Assembly: GCA_003175985.1 (NCBI GenBank)
Contig: PSRJ01000153.1
Span: 1-45,438 of the forward strand
Origin: Terriglobia bacterium
GTDB lineage: Bacteria; Acidobacteriota; Terriglobia; Bryobacterales; Bryobacteraceae
Length of the DNA: 45,438 nt
Reading direction: 5' to 3'
Part shown: piece by piece, positions 9,366-18,089 of the stretch
Layout of the letters: each line of letters opens with the position of its first letter
How positions within the stretch are numbered: the first letter of the stretch is position 1
The notes under the pieces: generated by a model
Seen by the model: only the letters and a program-made list of their open reading frames with translations
Told to the model about the DNA's origin: nothing
The model's database searches: none
Position numbers and translations under genes: made by a program

Positions 9366-10298
9366 GTGCTGGCCTATAACGTCGCCGTGGTGCTTTGGGG
9401 GGCGTACGTCCGCGCGACCGGATCGGGAGCGGGCTGTGGAAATCACTGGCCCCTCTGCAACGGGGTCGTGGTGCCGCCCTCCCCGGCTCTCTCTACCATT
9501 ATCGAATTCACCCATCGCGCCACCAGCGGTCTCGACGTCCTGCTGGTAGCGGTGTTGATCGTCTGGGCCTTTCGAGTATCCCCGCCCGCGCATGCGGTCC
9601 GTCTGGGGTCGGTGCTCTCCGGTGTCTTTTTGACTACCGAAGCCTTGATTGGTGCGCTCCTCGTGAAGTTGGAACACGTGGCCCGGAATGCTTCGGTTGG
9701 CCGCGCGTATTCCCTCTCCGCGCATCTGATCAACACTCTCACGTTGCTGGCCTGCCTCACGCTGACGGTCTGGTGGGCAATCGGTGGGGGCCGCCTCCGT
9801 TGGCGTCGCCGAGAGTTTTGGCCCGTGGCCGCCGGAACCGCGCTGATCGTTGCGACCAGCCTCATGGGCGCGATCACTGCCCTGGGCGATACTCTGTTTC
9901 CGGCGTCATCGCTGGCTGCGGGATTCAGGCAGGATTTTGACCGGGCCGCCAGTATCTTCGTCCGGTTGCGGCTGTTCCATCCGCTGCTGGCTGTGTCAAC
10001 CGCCGGGTACCTGGCTTTCTGGGGAGTCGCGGCCAGGGCACGCCTGCCGCGAGTGAAACCGCTTGTCGACAGTCTCTTGGTGTTGCTGGCTGCGCAGCTT
10101 ACGGCCGGCGTGCTGAACCTGCTGCTCCTTGCGCCCGTCTGGCTGCAGATGATTCATTTGTTGCTCGCGGACCTGGTCTGGATCGCGTTTGTGCTCCTGA
10201 GTGCCTCCCGCCTACAGGACGCTGCGATTCCCGCCGATCTTAGGGTGGATGAGATGGGTGCTGCTGTTGATCGCCTCGAGCGCGCTAGCCCAAAATAG
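9366..10298 (+). CDS. ctaA: Heme A synthase (COX15/CtaA family)
   Basis: The product converts heme O to heme A for cytochrome c oxidase in the inner membrane. It has about eight hydrophobic helices. Counting from GTG 9366, the four conserved histidines are at about H50 (EFTHR), H120 (SAHLIN), H205 (LFHPLL) and H264 (MIHLL), and the first-loop cysteine pair is C24 and C31 in GAGCGNHWPLC. The length (310 aa) fits the family. The start is a problem: family members have about 10 more residues, and no ATG, GTG or TTG precedes GTG 9366 in this frame. An ATG at 9316 in another frame would give an ideal N-terminus if one base were added near 9333. The lytic transglycosylase gene overlaps its last 50 bases. 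Confidence 0.88.
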   Translation: MLAYNVAVVLWGAYVRATGSGAGCGNHWPLCNGVVVPPSPALSTIIEFTHRATSGLDVLLVAVLIVWAFRVSPPAHAVRLGSVLSGVFLTTEALIGALLVKLEHVARNASVGRAYSLSAHLINTLTLLACLTLTVWWAIGGGRLRWRRREFWPVAAGTALIVATSLMGAITALGDTLFPASSLAAGFRQDFDRAASIFVRLRLFHPLLAVSTAGYLAFWGVAARARLPRVKPLVDSLLVLLAAQLTAGVLNLLLLAPVWLQMIHLLLADLVWIAFVLLSASRLQDAAIPADLRVDEMGAAVDRLERASPK

Positions 10299-10812
10299 CC
10301 GCGACGCCATGCGCGCCGCCATCGAAAAGCAGCGCGCGGCTGCCGCGATTCAGCGCGAAGCCGTAAGAAAACAACAGGAGCTGGCGGGCTTTGCTCCCGT
10401 GTCGGCTTCGAGCGAACCCGGGTGTGATCCGATTGCCGAGCCGGCGCTCACGCCCATGATCGATAGCGCCGCCAAAGCTCAGGAACTCCAGCCAAAGCTG
10501 GTGCGCGCGGTAATCCAACAGGAATCGGCTTTCCGCCCTTGCGCCGTCTCCGACAAAGGCGCCAAAGGCCTGATGCAACTCATGCCGGCCACCATCGAAC
10601 AGTTCGGAGTACACGATCCTTTCGACCCGAAGGAAAGCATGGAGGCAGGCGTCAAATACCTCAAGCAGCTCGTGGAACGCTATAAAGGCAATCTTTCCTT
10701 GGCGCTCAGCGCTTACAACGCGGGGCCCTCCATTGTAGATGACGCGAAGAGCATACCCGACATCCCCGAAACGCGTAACTATGTGGAAGCCATTCTCAAG
10801 GCCATCCAGTAA
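10249..10812 (+). CDS. Lytic transglycosylase (SLT family 1), secreted
   Basis: This 187-aa exported enzyme cleaves the glycan strands of peptidoglycan in the periplasm. The start is ATG 10249, giving the signal peptide MRWVLLLIASSALAQ; an AGGG sits just upstream. A charged, Ala/Gln-rich helical linker covers residues 17-46. The SLT domain follows, with catalytic Glu92 in QQESAF and the family motifs GLMQLMP (108-113) and AYNAGP (155-160). The gene begins inside the 3' end of heme A synthase, so it may be translationally coupled to it. It may act in wall remodelling or in inserting envelope machines. A link to the Tad-like genes is possible, but they are 7 kb away. Confidence 0.92.
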   Translation: MRWVLLLIASSALAQNSRDAMRAAIEKQRAAAAIQREAVRKQQELAGFAPVSASSEPGCDPIAEPALTPMIDSAAKAQELQPKLVRAVIQQESAFRPCAVSDKGAKGLMQLMPATIEQFGVHDPFDPKESMEAGVKYLKQLVERYKGNLSLALSAYNAGPSIVDDAKSIPDIPETRNYVEAILKAIQ

Positions 10813-10813
10813 G

Positions 10814-11986
10814 CTACACGAACTGCCCCGCCGCATGACCCGAGGCCCAGGCCCATTGGAAGTTGAAGCCGCCGAGTTGCCCCGTCACATCCAGCACCTC
10901 ACCGATGAAGTAGAGCCCCTTGATTTTCTGAGCCTCAAACGTCTTCGAAGACAGCTCTGCGGTATCGACGCCGCCCATGGTGACTTCTGCTTTCCCGTAG
11001 CCTTCGGTTCCGGCAGGTATGATCCGCCAGGTGTGCAGCCTGTCGGAGATCGCCTGAATTTCGCGGTCGCTCAACATCGCAGCGGGCTTCGAGGCGGCAA
11101 ACCAAGCGGCGGCCAGCCGCTTCGGCAGATGCGCCGCCATGATCGCGCGGACCTCCGAACTTTCCCCTCGCGTACGGCGCGCGCACAACAAGTCAACGGT
11201 ATCAACGCCGGGCAACAGATCGATTTCGATCTCCTGCCCGGGCGCCCAATAGCTGGAGATCTGCAGGATGGCCGGCCCGCTGAGTCCGCGATGCGTGAAC
11301 AGCATCTTTTCGCGAAACTGCGCCGCCCCGCATCGCGCTAGCACTTCCAGCGAGACTCCTGCCAAGCCACTGACGGCCGCAAGGTCGCCCGGTTGGAGCA
11401 CCAGCGGAACCAGTCCTGGGCGGCAGGGGATCACGCCTAATCCAAACTGGCGGGCCAGGTCATAACCGAACGACGTCGCGCCGAGCTTGGGAATCGACAG
11501 GCCGCCCGTAGCCACCACCAGCGAATCGCTCGTGCAGAATCCCACTCCCGTCTCGACCGCAAATCTCGAATCGCAGCGTACGCTCCGCACTCCCGCCGCG
11601 GTTTCGATCCGCACTCCGACAGCCGAACATTCGGTCTCCAACAAGGAAACGATATCGTTCGCCGAGCGGTCGCAGAACAACTGGCCAAGCGTTTTTTCGT
11701 GGTAAGGAATGTGGTGTTTGCGAATTAGCGCGAGGAAGTTCTCCGGGCGGTAGCGGGCCAGAGCCGATTTCGCAAAGTGCGGGTTTGCCGAAACGAAATT
11801 CTCCGGCCGCGTGTGAACGTTGGTGAAATTGCACCGGCCGCCGCCGGAGATCATGATCTTGCGCCCGATCTGGCTGTTGTTCTCAAGGACGGCTACTCGC
11901 CGCCCCCGCCGTCCCGCTTCCATGGCGCACATCAGGCCGGCTGCGCCGCCGCCGATCACGATAACATCGAACGGGGACTGGGCCAC
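10814..11986 (-). CDS. FAD/NAD(P)-dependent oxidoreductase of the HI0933/BaiN family
   Basis: This 390-aa cytoplasmic flavoprotein has the FAD-binding dinucleotide fold at its N-terminus: VIVIGGGAAGLMCAMEAG, about residues 9-26. The HI0933-type signature GRKIMISGGGRCNFTN follows at about 41-56. A second nucleotide-related motif, VVATGGLSIPKLGATSFGY, is at about 157-175, and the C-terminal flavin-contact segment is GGFNFQWAWASGHAAG. The length fits the family. The substrate is unknown for most members; some are linked to reduction of bile-acid-type or other enone substrates, so no specific reaction is claimed. It is convergent with the lytic transglycosylase (one base between stops) and divergent from the next gene. 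Confidence 0.9.
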   Translation of the reverse strand: MAQSPFDVIVIGGGAAGLMCAMEAGRRGRRVAVLENNSQIGRKIMISGGGRCNFTNVHTRPENFVSANPHFAKSALARYRPENFLALIRKHHIPYHEKTLGQLFCDRSANDIVSLLETECSAVGVRIETAAGVRSVRCDSRFAVETGVGFCTSDSLVVATGGLSIPKLGATSFGYDLARQFGLGVIPCRPGLVPLVLQPGDLAAVSGLAGVSLEVLARCGAAQFREKMLFTHRGLSGPAILQISSYWAPGQEIEIDLLPGVDTVDLLCARRTRGESSEVRAIMAAHLPKRLAAAWFAASKPAAMLSDREIQAISDRLHTWRIIPAGTEGYGKAEVTMGGVDTAELSSKTFEAQKIKGLYFIGEVLDVTGQLGGFNFQWAWASGHAAGQFV

Positions 11987-12063
11987 TTCCGATTCTACCT
12001 GGGTCGCCGAGCCAGCTCGTGCGTTTCCCTCCCCAGTTGCGTAAGCTATAGGGCGAGCAAACT

Positions 12064-12852
12064 ATGTTGCCAGATCGAGTCAAGCTTTATGCAATCGTAG
12101 CTGCAGTTTTGGCGATCCCTGCTTCCGGCTTTGCCCAGTGGGTGAATTATCCCTCCGCCGGAGTACCTCGCGGGCCGGATGGCAAGACCAATCTCGCGGC
12201 GCCAGCGCCACGAACATCGGACGGAAAGCCGGACCTCTCCGGCGTCTGGCAGGCCGAGAGCCAGGAATTCTTCTTCAACCTGGCTGCCGGCCTCAAGCCG
12301 GAAGACGTTGCCATGCAGCCTTGGGCGAAGGCCTTGCAGGAGCAGCGCGTGGCCGATGAACACGGAGACGATCCCCTGGCGCGCTGCCTCCCGCATGGCG
12401 TGCCCCGGGTCAACACGAACGGCCTGTTTCCGTTCAAGATTATCCAGACGCCGCGTTTGGTCGTCATTCTCTACGAACAATTGAACCTGTTCCGCCAAAT
12501 CTTCATGGACGGCCGCAAGCTGATCAACAATCCGAATCCCACATGGCTGGGATATTCGACCGGAAGGTGGGACGGCGACACGCTGGTGATCGAGACTTCA
12601 GGGTTCAACGACCAAACCTGGCTGGATACCGAACGGGGCCATCCCGCTACCGGCGCGCTCCACGTTACCGAGCGATTCCGGCGGAAGGATTTCGGAAACC
12701 TGGAAGTGCAGGCGACCATCGACGATCCCAAGGCTTACAACAAGCCCTGGACCACGACCGTACAACGGATGCATCTCCAGCTCGATACCGACATTCTCGA
12801 GTTCGTCTGCAACGAGAACGAAAAAGACATCCAGCACGCGGTCAAGAAATAA
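12064..12852 (+). CDS. Secreted conserved protein of unknown function
   Basis: This 262-aa protein starts at ATG 12064 with a signal peptide (residues 1-24, ending SGFA before QW). The mature part contains GPDGKTNLAAPAPRTSDGKP, then DLSGVW, and a C-terminal half rich in W, D and T (GYSTGRWDGDTLVIETSGF). This is a recurrent type of exported acidobacterial protein with no known activity. The DLSGVW and RWDGDTLVIET segments recall lipocalin-like or sugar-binding beta barrels, but that is only a guess. In related genomes, from memory, such genes often lie near DUF6152 genes; here a DUF6152 gene is present but 21 kb away. Confidence 0.8.
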   Translation: MLPDRVKLYAIVAAVLAIPASGFAQWVNYPSAGVPRGPDGKTNLAAPAPRTSDGKPDLSGVWQAESQEFFFNLAAGLKPEDVAMQPWAKALQEQRVADEHGDDPLARCLPHGVPRVNTNGLFPFKIIQTPRLVVILYEQLNLFRQIFMDGRKLINNPNPTWLGYSTGRWDGDTLVIETSGFNDQTWLDTERGHPATGALHVTERFRRKDFGNLEVQATIDDPKAYNKPWTTTVQRMHLQLDTDILEFVCNENEKDIQHAVKK

Positions 12853-12861
12853 GGATCGCGT

Positions 12862-13362
12862 TCAGGAGTAATACTCGCGTTCCGAGATGGCTGCCGGCGC
12901 CGCGGGTTCACCGGACCGGCCCGCCCGCTTGCGTGCCGTGAACATCGCGCCGCTGGCGTCCTTCACGGGAGCGAATCGCGCCATGCCGGTTGGCGAATGC
13001 ATGTCTACATAAACGGCTTCCATGCCGCCGCGCTTGAAGTAGGCTTCGTGCCAGAAGCCTGTGCCCCCCGTGTCGCGCAGGAAGTTCTGCCACCAGATCC
13101 GGTGCGGCTCCGATCGCGACCACATTTCGAGCGATTCGAAATCGCGCCAGTACTGCCGCATGCCGACGTGGCGCAGCGAATAGAAGACCGATTCGTGTAG
13201 CAACAAACCCTCCGGCTTGGCTTTCACGGCGCCTGCGATCTTGGGGCCAAACCCGAGCACGGTCCTGAAGCCTTGCCACCGATTGACGCGCATCCCCAGG
13301 TAGATCACAACCAGATCCGGGTATTCCGAGAGATCCACGGTTTCGCGTTTCGGCCGCGCCAT
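12862..13362 (-). CDS. Monooxygenase af470-like / DUF4188 family protein
   Basis: This 166-aa protein lacks a signal peptide. It contains MRVNRWQGFRTVLGFGPKIA near the start, then LLLHESVFYSLRHVGMRQYW, DFESLEMWSRSEPHRIWW and TGFWHEAYFKRGGMEAVY. This order of motifs is that of the DUF4188 family (af470-like monooxygenase), a ferredoxin-like dimeric alpha-beta-barrel fold. Its substrate is unknown. The start is ATG 13362 because GGGAGGG lies 5-6 bases upstream; a longer frame to 13473 lacks such a site. It follows the 512-aa unknown gene on the same strand with a 38-base gap and converges on the secreted protein gene. Confidence 0.8.
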   Translation of the reverse strand: MARPKRETVDLSEYPDLVVIYLGMRVNRWQGFRTVLGFGPKIAGAVKAKPEGLLLHESVFYSLRHVGMRQYWRDFESLEMWSRSEPHRIWWQNFLRDTGGTGFWHEAYFKRGGMEAVYVDMHSPTGMARFAPVKDASGAMFTARKRAGRSGEPAAPAAISEREYYS

Positions 13363-13400
13363 ACTACCCTCCCATCGCAGGATAAAACATCGGGCCGCCA

Positions 13401-14939
13401 TCAGGCGGCGTGCGAATCCCGTGAAGCGGTTCTTCGTTCCGGCACGCCGTCGAAAGTGGCGTTCACAAGGCAATCCAACTGCGAGTAGTCTCTAGCGCTC
13501 AAAAGCACCTTCCGCACCGGCTCCGGCAGGATGCGCCAGGGCACGGGACCGAGGAACTCCCGCAATTCGGCGCTGTGATAGCGGACCGCGTTTACGCGCG
13601 ATTCGACCGTTTCCAGGTTTCGCGGACGGCCGCCGCGAGTAGCCTCGCACAGCCCGAGAAGGGCACGACCCAGGGGAATGAGTTCGCTGTGGCGAAACTG
13701 TTCGATCGGGTCGGCTGTCTCCTGGGCCAGCGCAGCCAGTAGCGCGTCTTCCAATGCCGCCCACCTCATGTCCGCGACCGCGGGGCGGAGCCGCCGGACG
13801 CCGTTTTCAGTTTCGCTCCGCGGCTCAGGCATGCGTATGGAATCGGCAAACACCAGATGCAGCCAGGTATGTGCGCCTTCCTGCTCCCATTGCGCGATCC
13901 GCCAGCGACGCCCGAGCAGCTCGAACTTCGTCTCGAGCCGGACAGCGCCCCTCCACTGCGGCCGGCTTTCGGGCCAGGGAATTCGCAGCCGCGCGTGCTC
14001 TTCGGAATAGTCGATGCAAAGATGCCCGCCGGGCTCATAGACAATGACATCCCGGTCGCTCCGCTGCAGCCGGTTCGCATTCCACCACCGGCCATCCATG
14101 CTCACGATAACGGCCCCGATTCGCAGCGAGTCCCGATCCAGCAGTTTCGCCGCATCGCCGGGAGCGATCGGCACGTGGAACTCTTCTCCTCCCGCTGCCT
14201 CCACTAGAAACCCATGGCGTACAGCGTCGCCATGTTGCGAGGAATCCAGGGGCGATTCCGGCGCGACCGCGATCAATACCGCCGGCAGCGCCGGAAAGGG
14301 CGGCATCTCCGTGCGTCCGAGCAGATACAGAACTACGTCTCGCAGGATTTCGATATCGGCCGGGTAAAACCACTGAGGCGACAAGAGACCCGGATCGAGT
14401 AGCGCCTCGAGCGTTTCCCGCGAAACATGCTCCCGAATGAGCAGCCGCTCGATGGCCCTTCCACGGATCAACGCGGGTATGCCGGTACTGAAGACGCCGT
14501 CTTCTTCAAACTCCGTAACCAGCAGCCGTGCGATTTCTGCCGGCAACCATTGATTCAGGAGCTGGGCGAGATACCGTTCGATGTTGGCAGACCGCAGGCG
14601 GCTGCGGTCGGGTGCCGCTGATTGGCCCTCCTCCCTCCCGGTTTTCCCCGCGGCGGGCGTTTGCCGAATCCAGTGCTTCATTTCCGCCAGGATTGCAGAC
14701 TGCTCGCCACCAGTGGTTTGCGCACGCCCGATCAGGCCGTCCAGTGCTTCCAATTCCCGGCGATCGTATCCGCTGCGGTAAATTGTTCGCAACCAATACC
14801 ACCCCAGCACGGGTAAGCTGTCGCGGTATAGCCGCTTCTCCATTCGTTCCAGGAGATTATCGAAATCCTTGCGTACACGTAGTTTGGATGTCCAGTACGG
14901 AAAGACCCGAAACGGCGCGGACACTGGTGTTGCAGACAT
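13401..14939 (-). CDS. Large cytoplasmic protein of unknown function
   Basis: This 512-aa protein is not recognised. It has no signal peptide or membrane helix. The N-terminal 90 residues are helical and basic (RVFPYWTSKLRVRKDFDNLL, LYRDSLPVLGWYWLRTIY). The middle contains an acidic LLVTEFEEDGVF segment and a beta-rich stretch with many Trp and Arg (GRWWNANRLQRSD, GRRWRIAQWEQEGAH). The C-terminus is helical again. Codon use is like its neighbours and no stops interrupt it, so it is surely a gene. ATG 14939 is preferred over the TTG one codon before. It leads a short minus-strand unit with the af470-like gene. Nothing in the context gives a function. Confidence 0.85.
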   Translation of the reverse strand: MSATPVSAPFRVFPYWTSKLRVRKDFDNLLERMEKRLYRDSLPVLGWYWLRTIYRSGYDRRELEALDGLIGRAQTTGGEQSAILAEMKHWIRQTPAAGKTGREEGQSAAPDRSRLRSANIERYLAQLLNQWLPAEIARLLVTEFEEDGVFSTGIPALIRGRAIERLLIREHVSRETLEALLDPGLLSPQWFYPADIEILRDVVLYLLGRTEMPPFPALPAVLIAVAPESPLDSSQHGDAVRHGFLVEAAGGEEFHVPIAPGDAAKLLDRDSLRIGAVIVSMDGRWWNANRLQRSDRDVIVYEPGGHLCIDYSEEHARLRIPWPESRPQWRGAVRLETKFELLGRRWRIAQWEQEGAHTWLHLVFADSIRMPEPRSETENGVRRLRPAVADMRWAALEDALLAALAQETADPIEQFRHSELIPLGRALLGLCEATRGGRPRNLETVESRVNAVRYHSAELREFLGPVPWRILPEPVRKVLLSARDYSQLDCLVNATFDGVPERRTASRDSHAA

Positions 14940-14997
14940 CAATTATTAGATGCAGCAACACCCCTGCCGACGTTTCGCTCCGTACAGGTGTGCGGGA

Positions 14998-15819
14998 CTA
15001 GTGTAATAACCCGGTAATGAGCAGGGCGCCGAAGCCGGTGGAAAGTCCTAACTCCGACCAGCCCAGGGAACGGACCGCCAGCGCAGCGGACGGACGCGCA
15101 AACCAGGCAAATCCCCGGATCAAGGCGGGGAGGAATGCTGCGGCGGCGTACCAACGGAACATGTGGAGGCCCGCGGCCAGGGCGACCGCTACCAATAGAA
15201 CGGTCTGCGCAGCCAGGAAGGCCTTACCCTGGCGCAGCTTTTCGCGGCATGTGGCGGGACGCGCGATGTGAATCAGGAGGTGAACGAAATGGATCTGATT
15301 GAGCGCGAACAACAGATTGGCCGCCCACAGTGACCACGACACTTCGTTAAGGTGTCCCGTGGCGGCCGCGTAGGCCGCCGGAGCTGTTGCGGTGAGTCCT
15401 ATGGCGCCAACCATTTGTGCCGCGGTGCGAAACCGGCGGCTCAGCTTCTTTAGTGCGGCCTGCCCCAGAAAGGACGCGGCGGCTGCCGCTCCGATCCACA
15501 ACAGGTTAGCGCCGCGGCTGCCCCAAAACAACCAGAGGAGCGCGCGGCTTCCCGCCGCGATCAAAGCCAATGCAGTCGTGCGAACTAACCGCTTCTCGGC
15601 AGGCGTGCAAGCGCGCATGGGACCGGTTCCCGACCAGCTCTCCACCGGAGTGCGCAACCAGAATAGCGCCAGCGCGGCGGCGGTCAGCGGCGCAAGAGGG
15701 AGTAGTTGGCCGCCGGCCAGAACTCCGACTGCGCCGCCGCTCACCAGCGGGATCAGAAGGATGCCCCAGGCGCCGTGTTCACGAGGAAAGATCAAGGCCT
15801 TGCGCCTTGCATTCGCCAT
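14998..15819 (-). CDS. YwiC-like integral membrane protein
   Basis: This 273-aa protein begins with a short basic stretch followed by the conserved PREHGAWG motif (residues 13-20) of the YwiC-like family. About eight to nine hydrophobic helices follow, separated by short loops with conserved charged residues (TPAEKRLVR, LNQIHFVHLLIHIARP). Family members are predicted inner-membrane proteins whose role is unknown. The bacillar namesake lies near nitrate-respiration genes, but nothing similar is seen here. It is transcribed on the same strand as the 71-aa gene upstream and the 512-aa gene downstream. Confidence 0.82.
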   Translation of the reverse strand: MANARRKALIFPREHGAWGILLIPLVSGGAVGVLAGGQLLPLAPLTAAALALFWLRTPVESWSGTGPMRACTPAEKRLVRTTALALIAAGSRALLWLFWGSRGANLLWIGAAAAASFLGQAALKKLSRRFRTAAQMVGAIGLTATAPAAYAAATGHLNEVSWSLWAANLLFALNQIHFVHLLIHIARPATCREKLRQGKAFLAAQTVLLVAVALAAGLHMFRWYAAAAFLPALIRGFAWFARPSAALAVRSLGWSELGLSTGFGALLITGLLH

Positions 15820-15929
15820 GGCTTTGCCCTTTCAGTCTCGCGCGGGCGCCCGCAAGCAATCCGGGGCGAGCCCAGAAATTCGGCGCTGCGCGCGTACCAC
15901 TGCAAATCCACACGGCTCAGTGACTTCGG

Positions 15930-16145
15930 TCACGCGGCGTGAGGCAAATGGCCGTCAACCGGAGCGGCAATTCCCGTATTGGCCGCCAGGCGCATCGGCA
16001 CTTCCCGGAGATGCACCGGGTCCAGACCGCGGGCCGGCCGCCGCGCTGTCCATCCGTTCTGACTTGCCGGGAAAGCCACCCAGCCGGTTTCCGGGCTATA
16101 GGCCACCCATTGATTGAGGTGTGTCGCACTCTTGTACAGCTTCAT
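15930..16145 (-). CDS. Small conserved-looking protein, 71 aa
   Basis: The start is ATG 16143-16145, chosen because AAAAGGAG sits 7 bases upstream, an excellent ribosome-binding site. The product starts MKLYKSATHLNQWVAYSPET and continues GWVAFPASQNGWTARRPARG. It is Trp/Arg-rich and soluble, with a Leu-Arg-rich C-terminal half (DPVHLREVPMRLA). It has no cysteine, signal peptide or membrane segment. No function is known. The strong ribosome-binding site and balanced composition argue for a real gene. The YwiC-like gene lies 110 bases downstream on the same strand. Confidence 0.7.
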   Translation of the reverse strand: MKLYKSATHLNQWVAYSPETGWVAFPASQNGWTARRPARGLDPVHLREVPMRLAANTGIAAPVDGHLPHAA

Positions 16146-16233
16146 GCGAATTCTCCTTTTCGGAGTAAAGGTACCCAATTCTGTTGTTTTGTTCAACAAG
16201 TCTTTTGCGGGCGCGGCGGGAGTGCCTGCATGC

Positions 16234-16261
16234 GGGGGTGAGGCGGGGGTTGGGGGAGGGG
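16234..16261 (+). other. G-quadruplex-type G-run cluster in a divergent promoter region
   Basis: Four G-runs of 5, 5, 5 and 4 bases occur at 16234-16238, 16245-16249, 16252-16256 and 16258-16261, with loops of 6, 2 and 1 bases. This fits the standard four-tract G-quadruplex pattern. It lies between the 71-aa gene (minus, start 16145) and the broken beta-propeller gene (plus, start 16370), about 90 bases from the first. A role in transcription is possible but unproven. Confidence 0.55.
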
Positions 16262-16369
16262 CGGTGCCGTACTATTGCGTGTAGTTGGAACAATGGTCTC
16301 GTGAATCGTCAGTATAGAGATCATCCCCGAAGGTTTTATAAAACGGATAAATAGGCATGAAAATAACGT

Positions 16370-17990
16370 ATGTTCCAGCAGGGCCTCTGTTACCCGTTAA
16401 TTTGGGCGTTAACCGTCGCATTCTTTTCCGTGCTCCCGGCCGCGGCGCAGTTTAACAGCCTATGGCTCCTGGAGCGGGCAAGGATCTCTATTTTTCCTTC
16501 AATCTTTCGCTAAAGCGTTCCGAGGAACCTCGGAGCGGGCACATCTATAAAATTGGTACCGTCCCTTTAACCACCATTGCCGGTCCGAACGACAATTCTC
16601 GCCAACCCTTCCAGGGCGTTAATGTGGATCTGTTCCAGGTCGACACCAGTCGGAATGGAGAAACGCTGGCTTACAGCGGACGAACCGACTGTTATGCCGA
16701 TATGGTCACTTGCACTTATTCAACCCATGTTAGCGACCCTCTGAGCGGGATGCGCTGGTACGAGGGCGCAGGGCGCCTGAGCGGCAACGGAAGATACCTC
16801 GCATCTTTCATACCGAGCCCAACGACGGCTAGCTCGACGCTTAGCCTCATCGATTTGAGGACGGGCCAATTGTTATCCCGCACACTGCTTGACGCGACTT
16901 ATTACCGCTTCTCACTCAACGGTCGTGTTGTCGCCGATGATGGGACATTTGTAATGTTTAATGAACGGGAGGTATTTGTGTTTCGTCGCGGGCGTTTGGT
17001 AACAACCGGGACGGGCTACGGCTCATGCGCGCGCGACCCAGTGATCAACGCTGCCGGCGACACGGTCGTCCATTGGGCTTGTGGCTCTCCGTCCCAATTG
17101 CGCCTATTCCGTCCGGAGACTGGAGAAGATACCTCGCTGAGCGAAGGGTTAGAACCTGTTCTTAGCTCCGATGGGCAGCGAATCGCCTTTCTGAGAGTCC
17201 CGAATCCGGCGGCAAACGGCCCAATGGGGCGGTCCCAACTTTACACCATAAATCTTGACGGCACCGGCATTCAGACGCTTACGGATGAGGTCAATGGTGT
17301 CTTTCAGTTCACGCTTTCCGACGATGGCCGGATTGCCTGGTATACCACTACCAACGGCGCGCTATTCGAGTTGGATGTAGCCAGCCAGCAGAAAAGACAG
17401 CGCATTCCGCAGACTGGATATGCATATATGACATACGACCTGTCTCCAGGTTCGGCTTTTCGCATCCAGGGTAATGGATTGGTACAGATCCAAGAGTTAC
17501 CGTGGACGGAATACAAGTTGCCGTTTTCGGCAGCACTGGCTCCACAGTTTGGGCGCAGATTCCATGGGAGATCGCGGCGCCTAAGTCAGTGTTCGTTTCA
17601 CTCGATGACGGATCGCCCTTTGAAATTCTCGGTGTGACGGCAAAGGTACGGCCACAGTCAATCGCGATTTGGAATGGGCCTCTCCATCAGGACTGGAGCG
17701 GTTTAATCTGGGAGGGGAGCCCGGCTCATAGGGGAGAAGTTGTCCATCTTTATTTAACCGGCCTGGGCCCGGTGCAGCCACCCGTCAACACGGGAGACCC
17801 GGGACCGAGTGATCCGCCGGCGCTGGTGACAGCGTCTGTGCAATGTAATTTGCCCATTCGATTCGTGGGGCTGGCACCGGGACTGATCGGATTTTATCAA
17901 CTCGATGTTCAAATCCCGGATACTGGAAATGGAGCTGTGGAGCTTTCCTGCTTTGATTGGCCCGCATTTACAATACCCACGCGGCCATGA
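16370..17990 (+). pseudogene. Secreted PD40 beta-propeller protein with TIGR03437 C-terminal domain, split over three reading frames
   Basis: Three consecutive open segments form one protein but lie in different frames. Segment A starts at ATG 16370 and gives a signal peptide (MFQQGLCYPLIWALTVAFF, cleavage after PAAA), but stops at 16511-16513. Segment B, open from about 16456 to 17637, carries the WD40/PD40-type propeller, with repeated strands such as LYTINLDGTGIQTLTDEVNG and DDGRIAWYTT. Segment C, open before 17502 and ending at 17990, carries a Solibacter TIGR03437 domain (VWAQIPWEI, LYLTGLGPVQPP, GLAPGLIGFYQLDVQIPD). Each switch would be repaired by one added base, near 16461 and near 17440-17500. 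Intact homologues are single secreted proteins. This is a decayed gene or one carrying two single-base sequence errors. Confidence 0.82.
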
Positions 17991-18089
17991 TGCTTCGCCC
18001 GAGGTTGGCGAACTCCGCAAGCGCATTGCTCTAATAAATCCGTGGCTGGAAAGGTAACGTCTGAGGACGAACCGAAGGCAGAAAACCGA

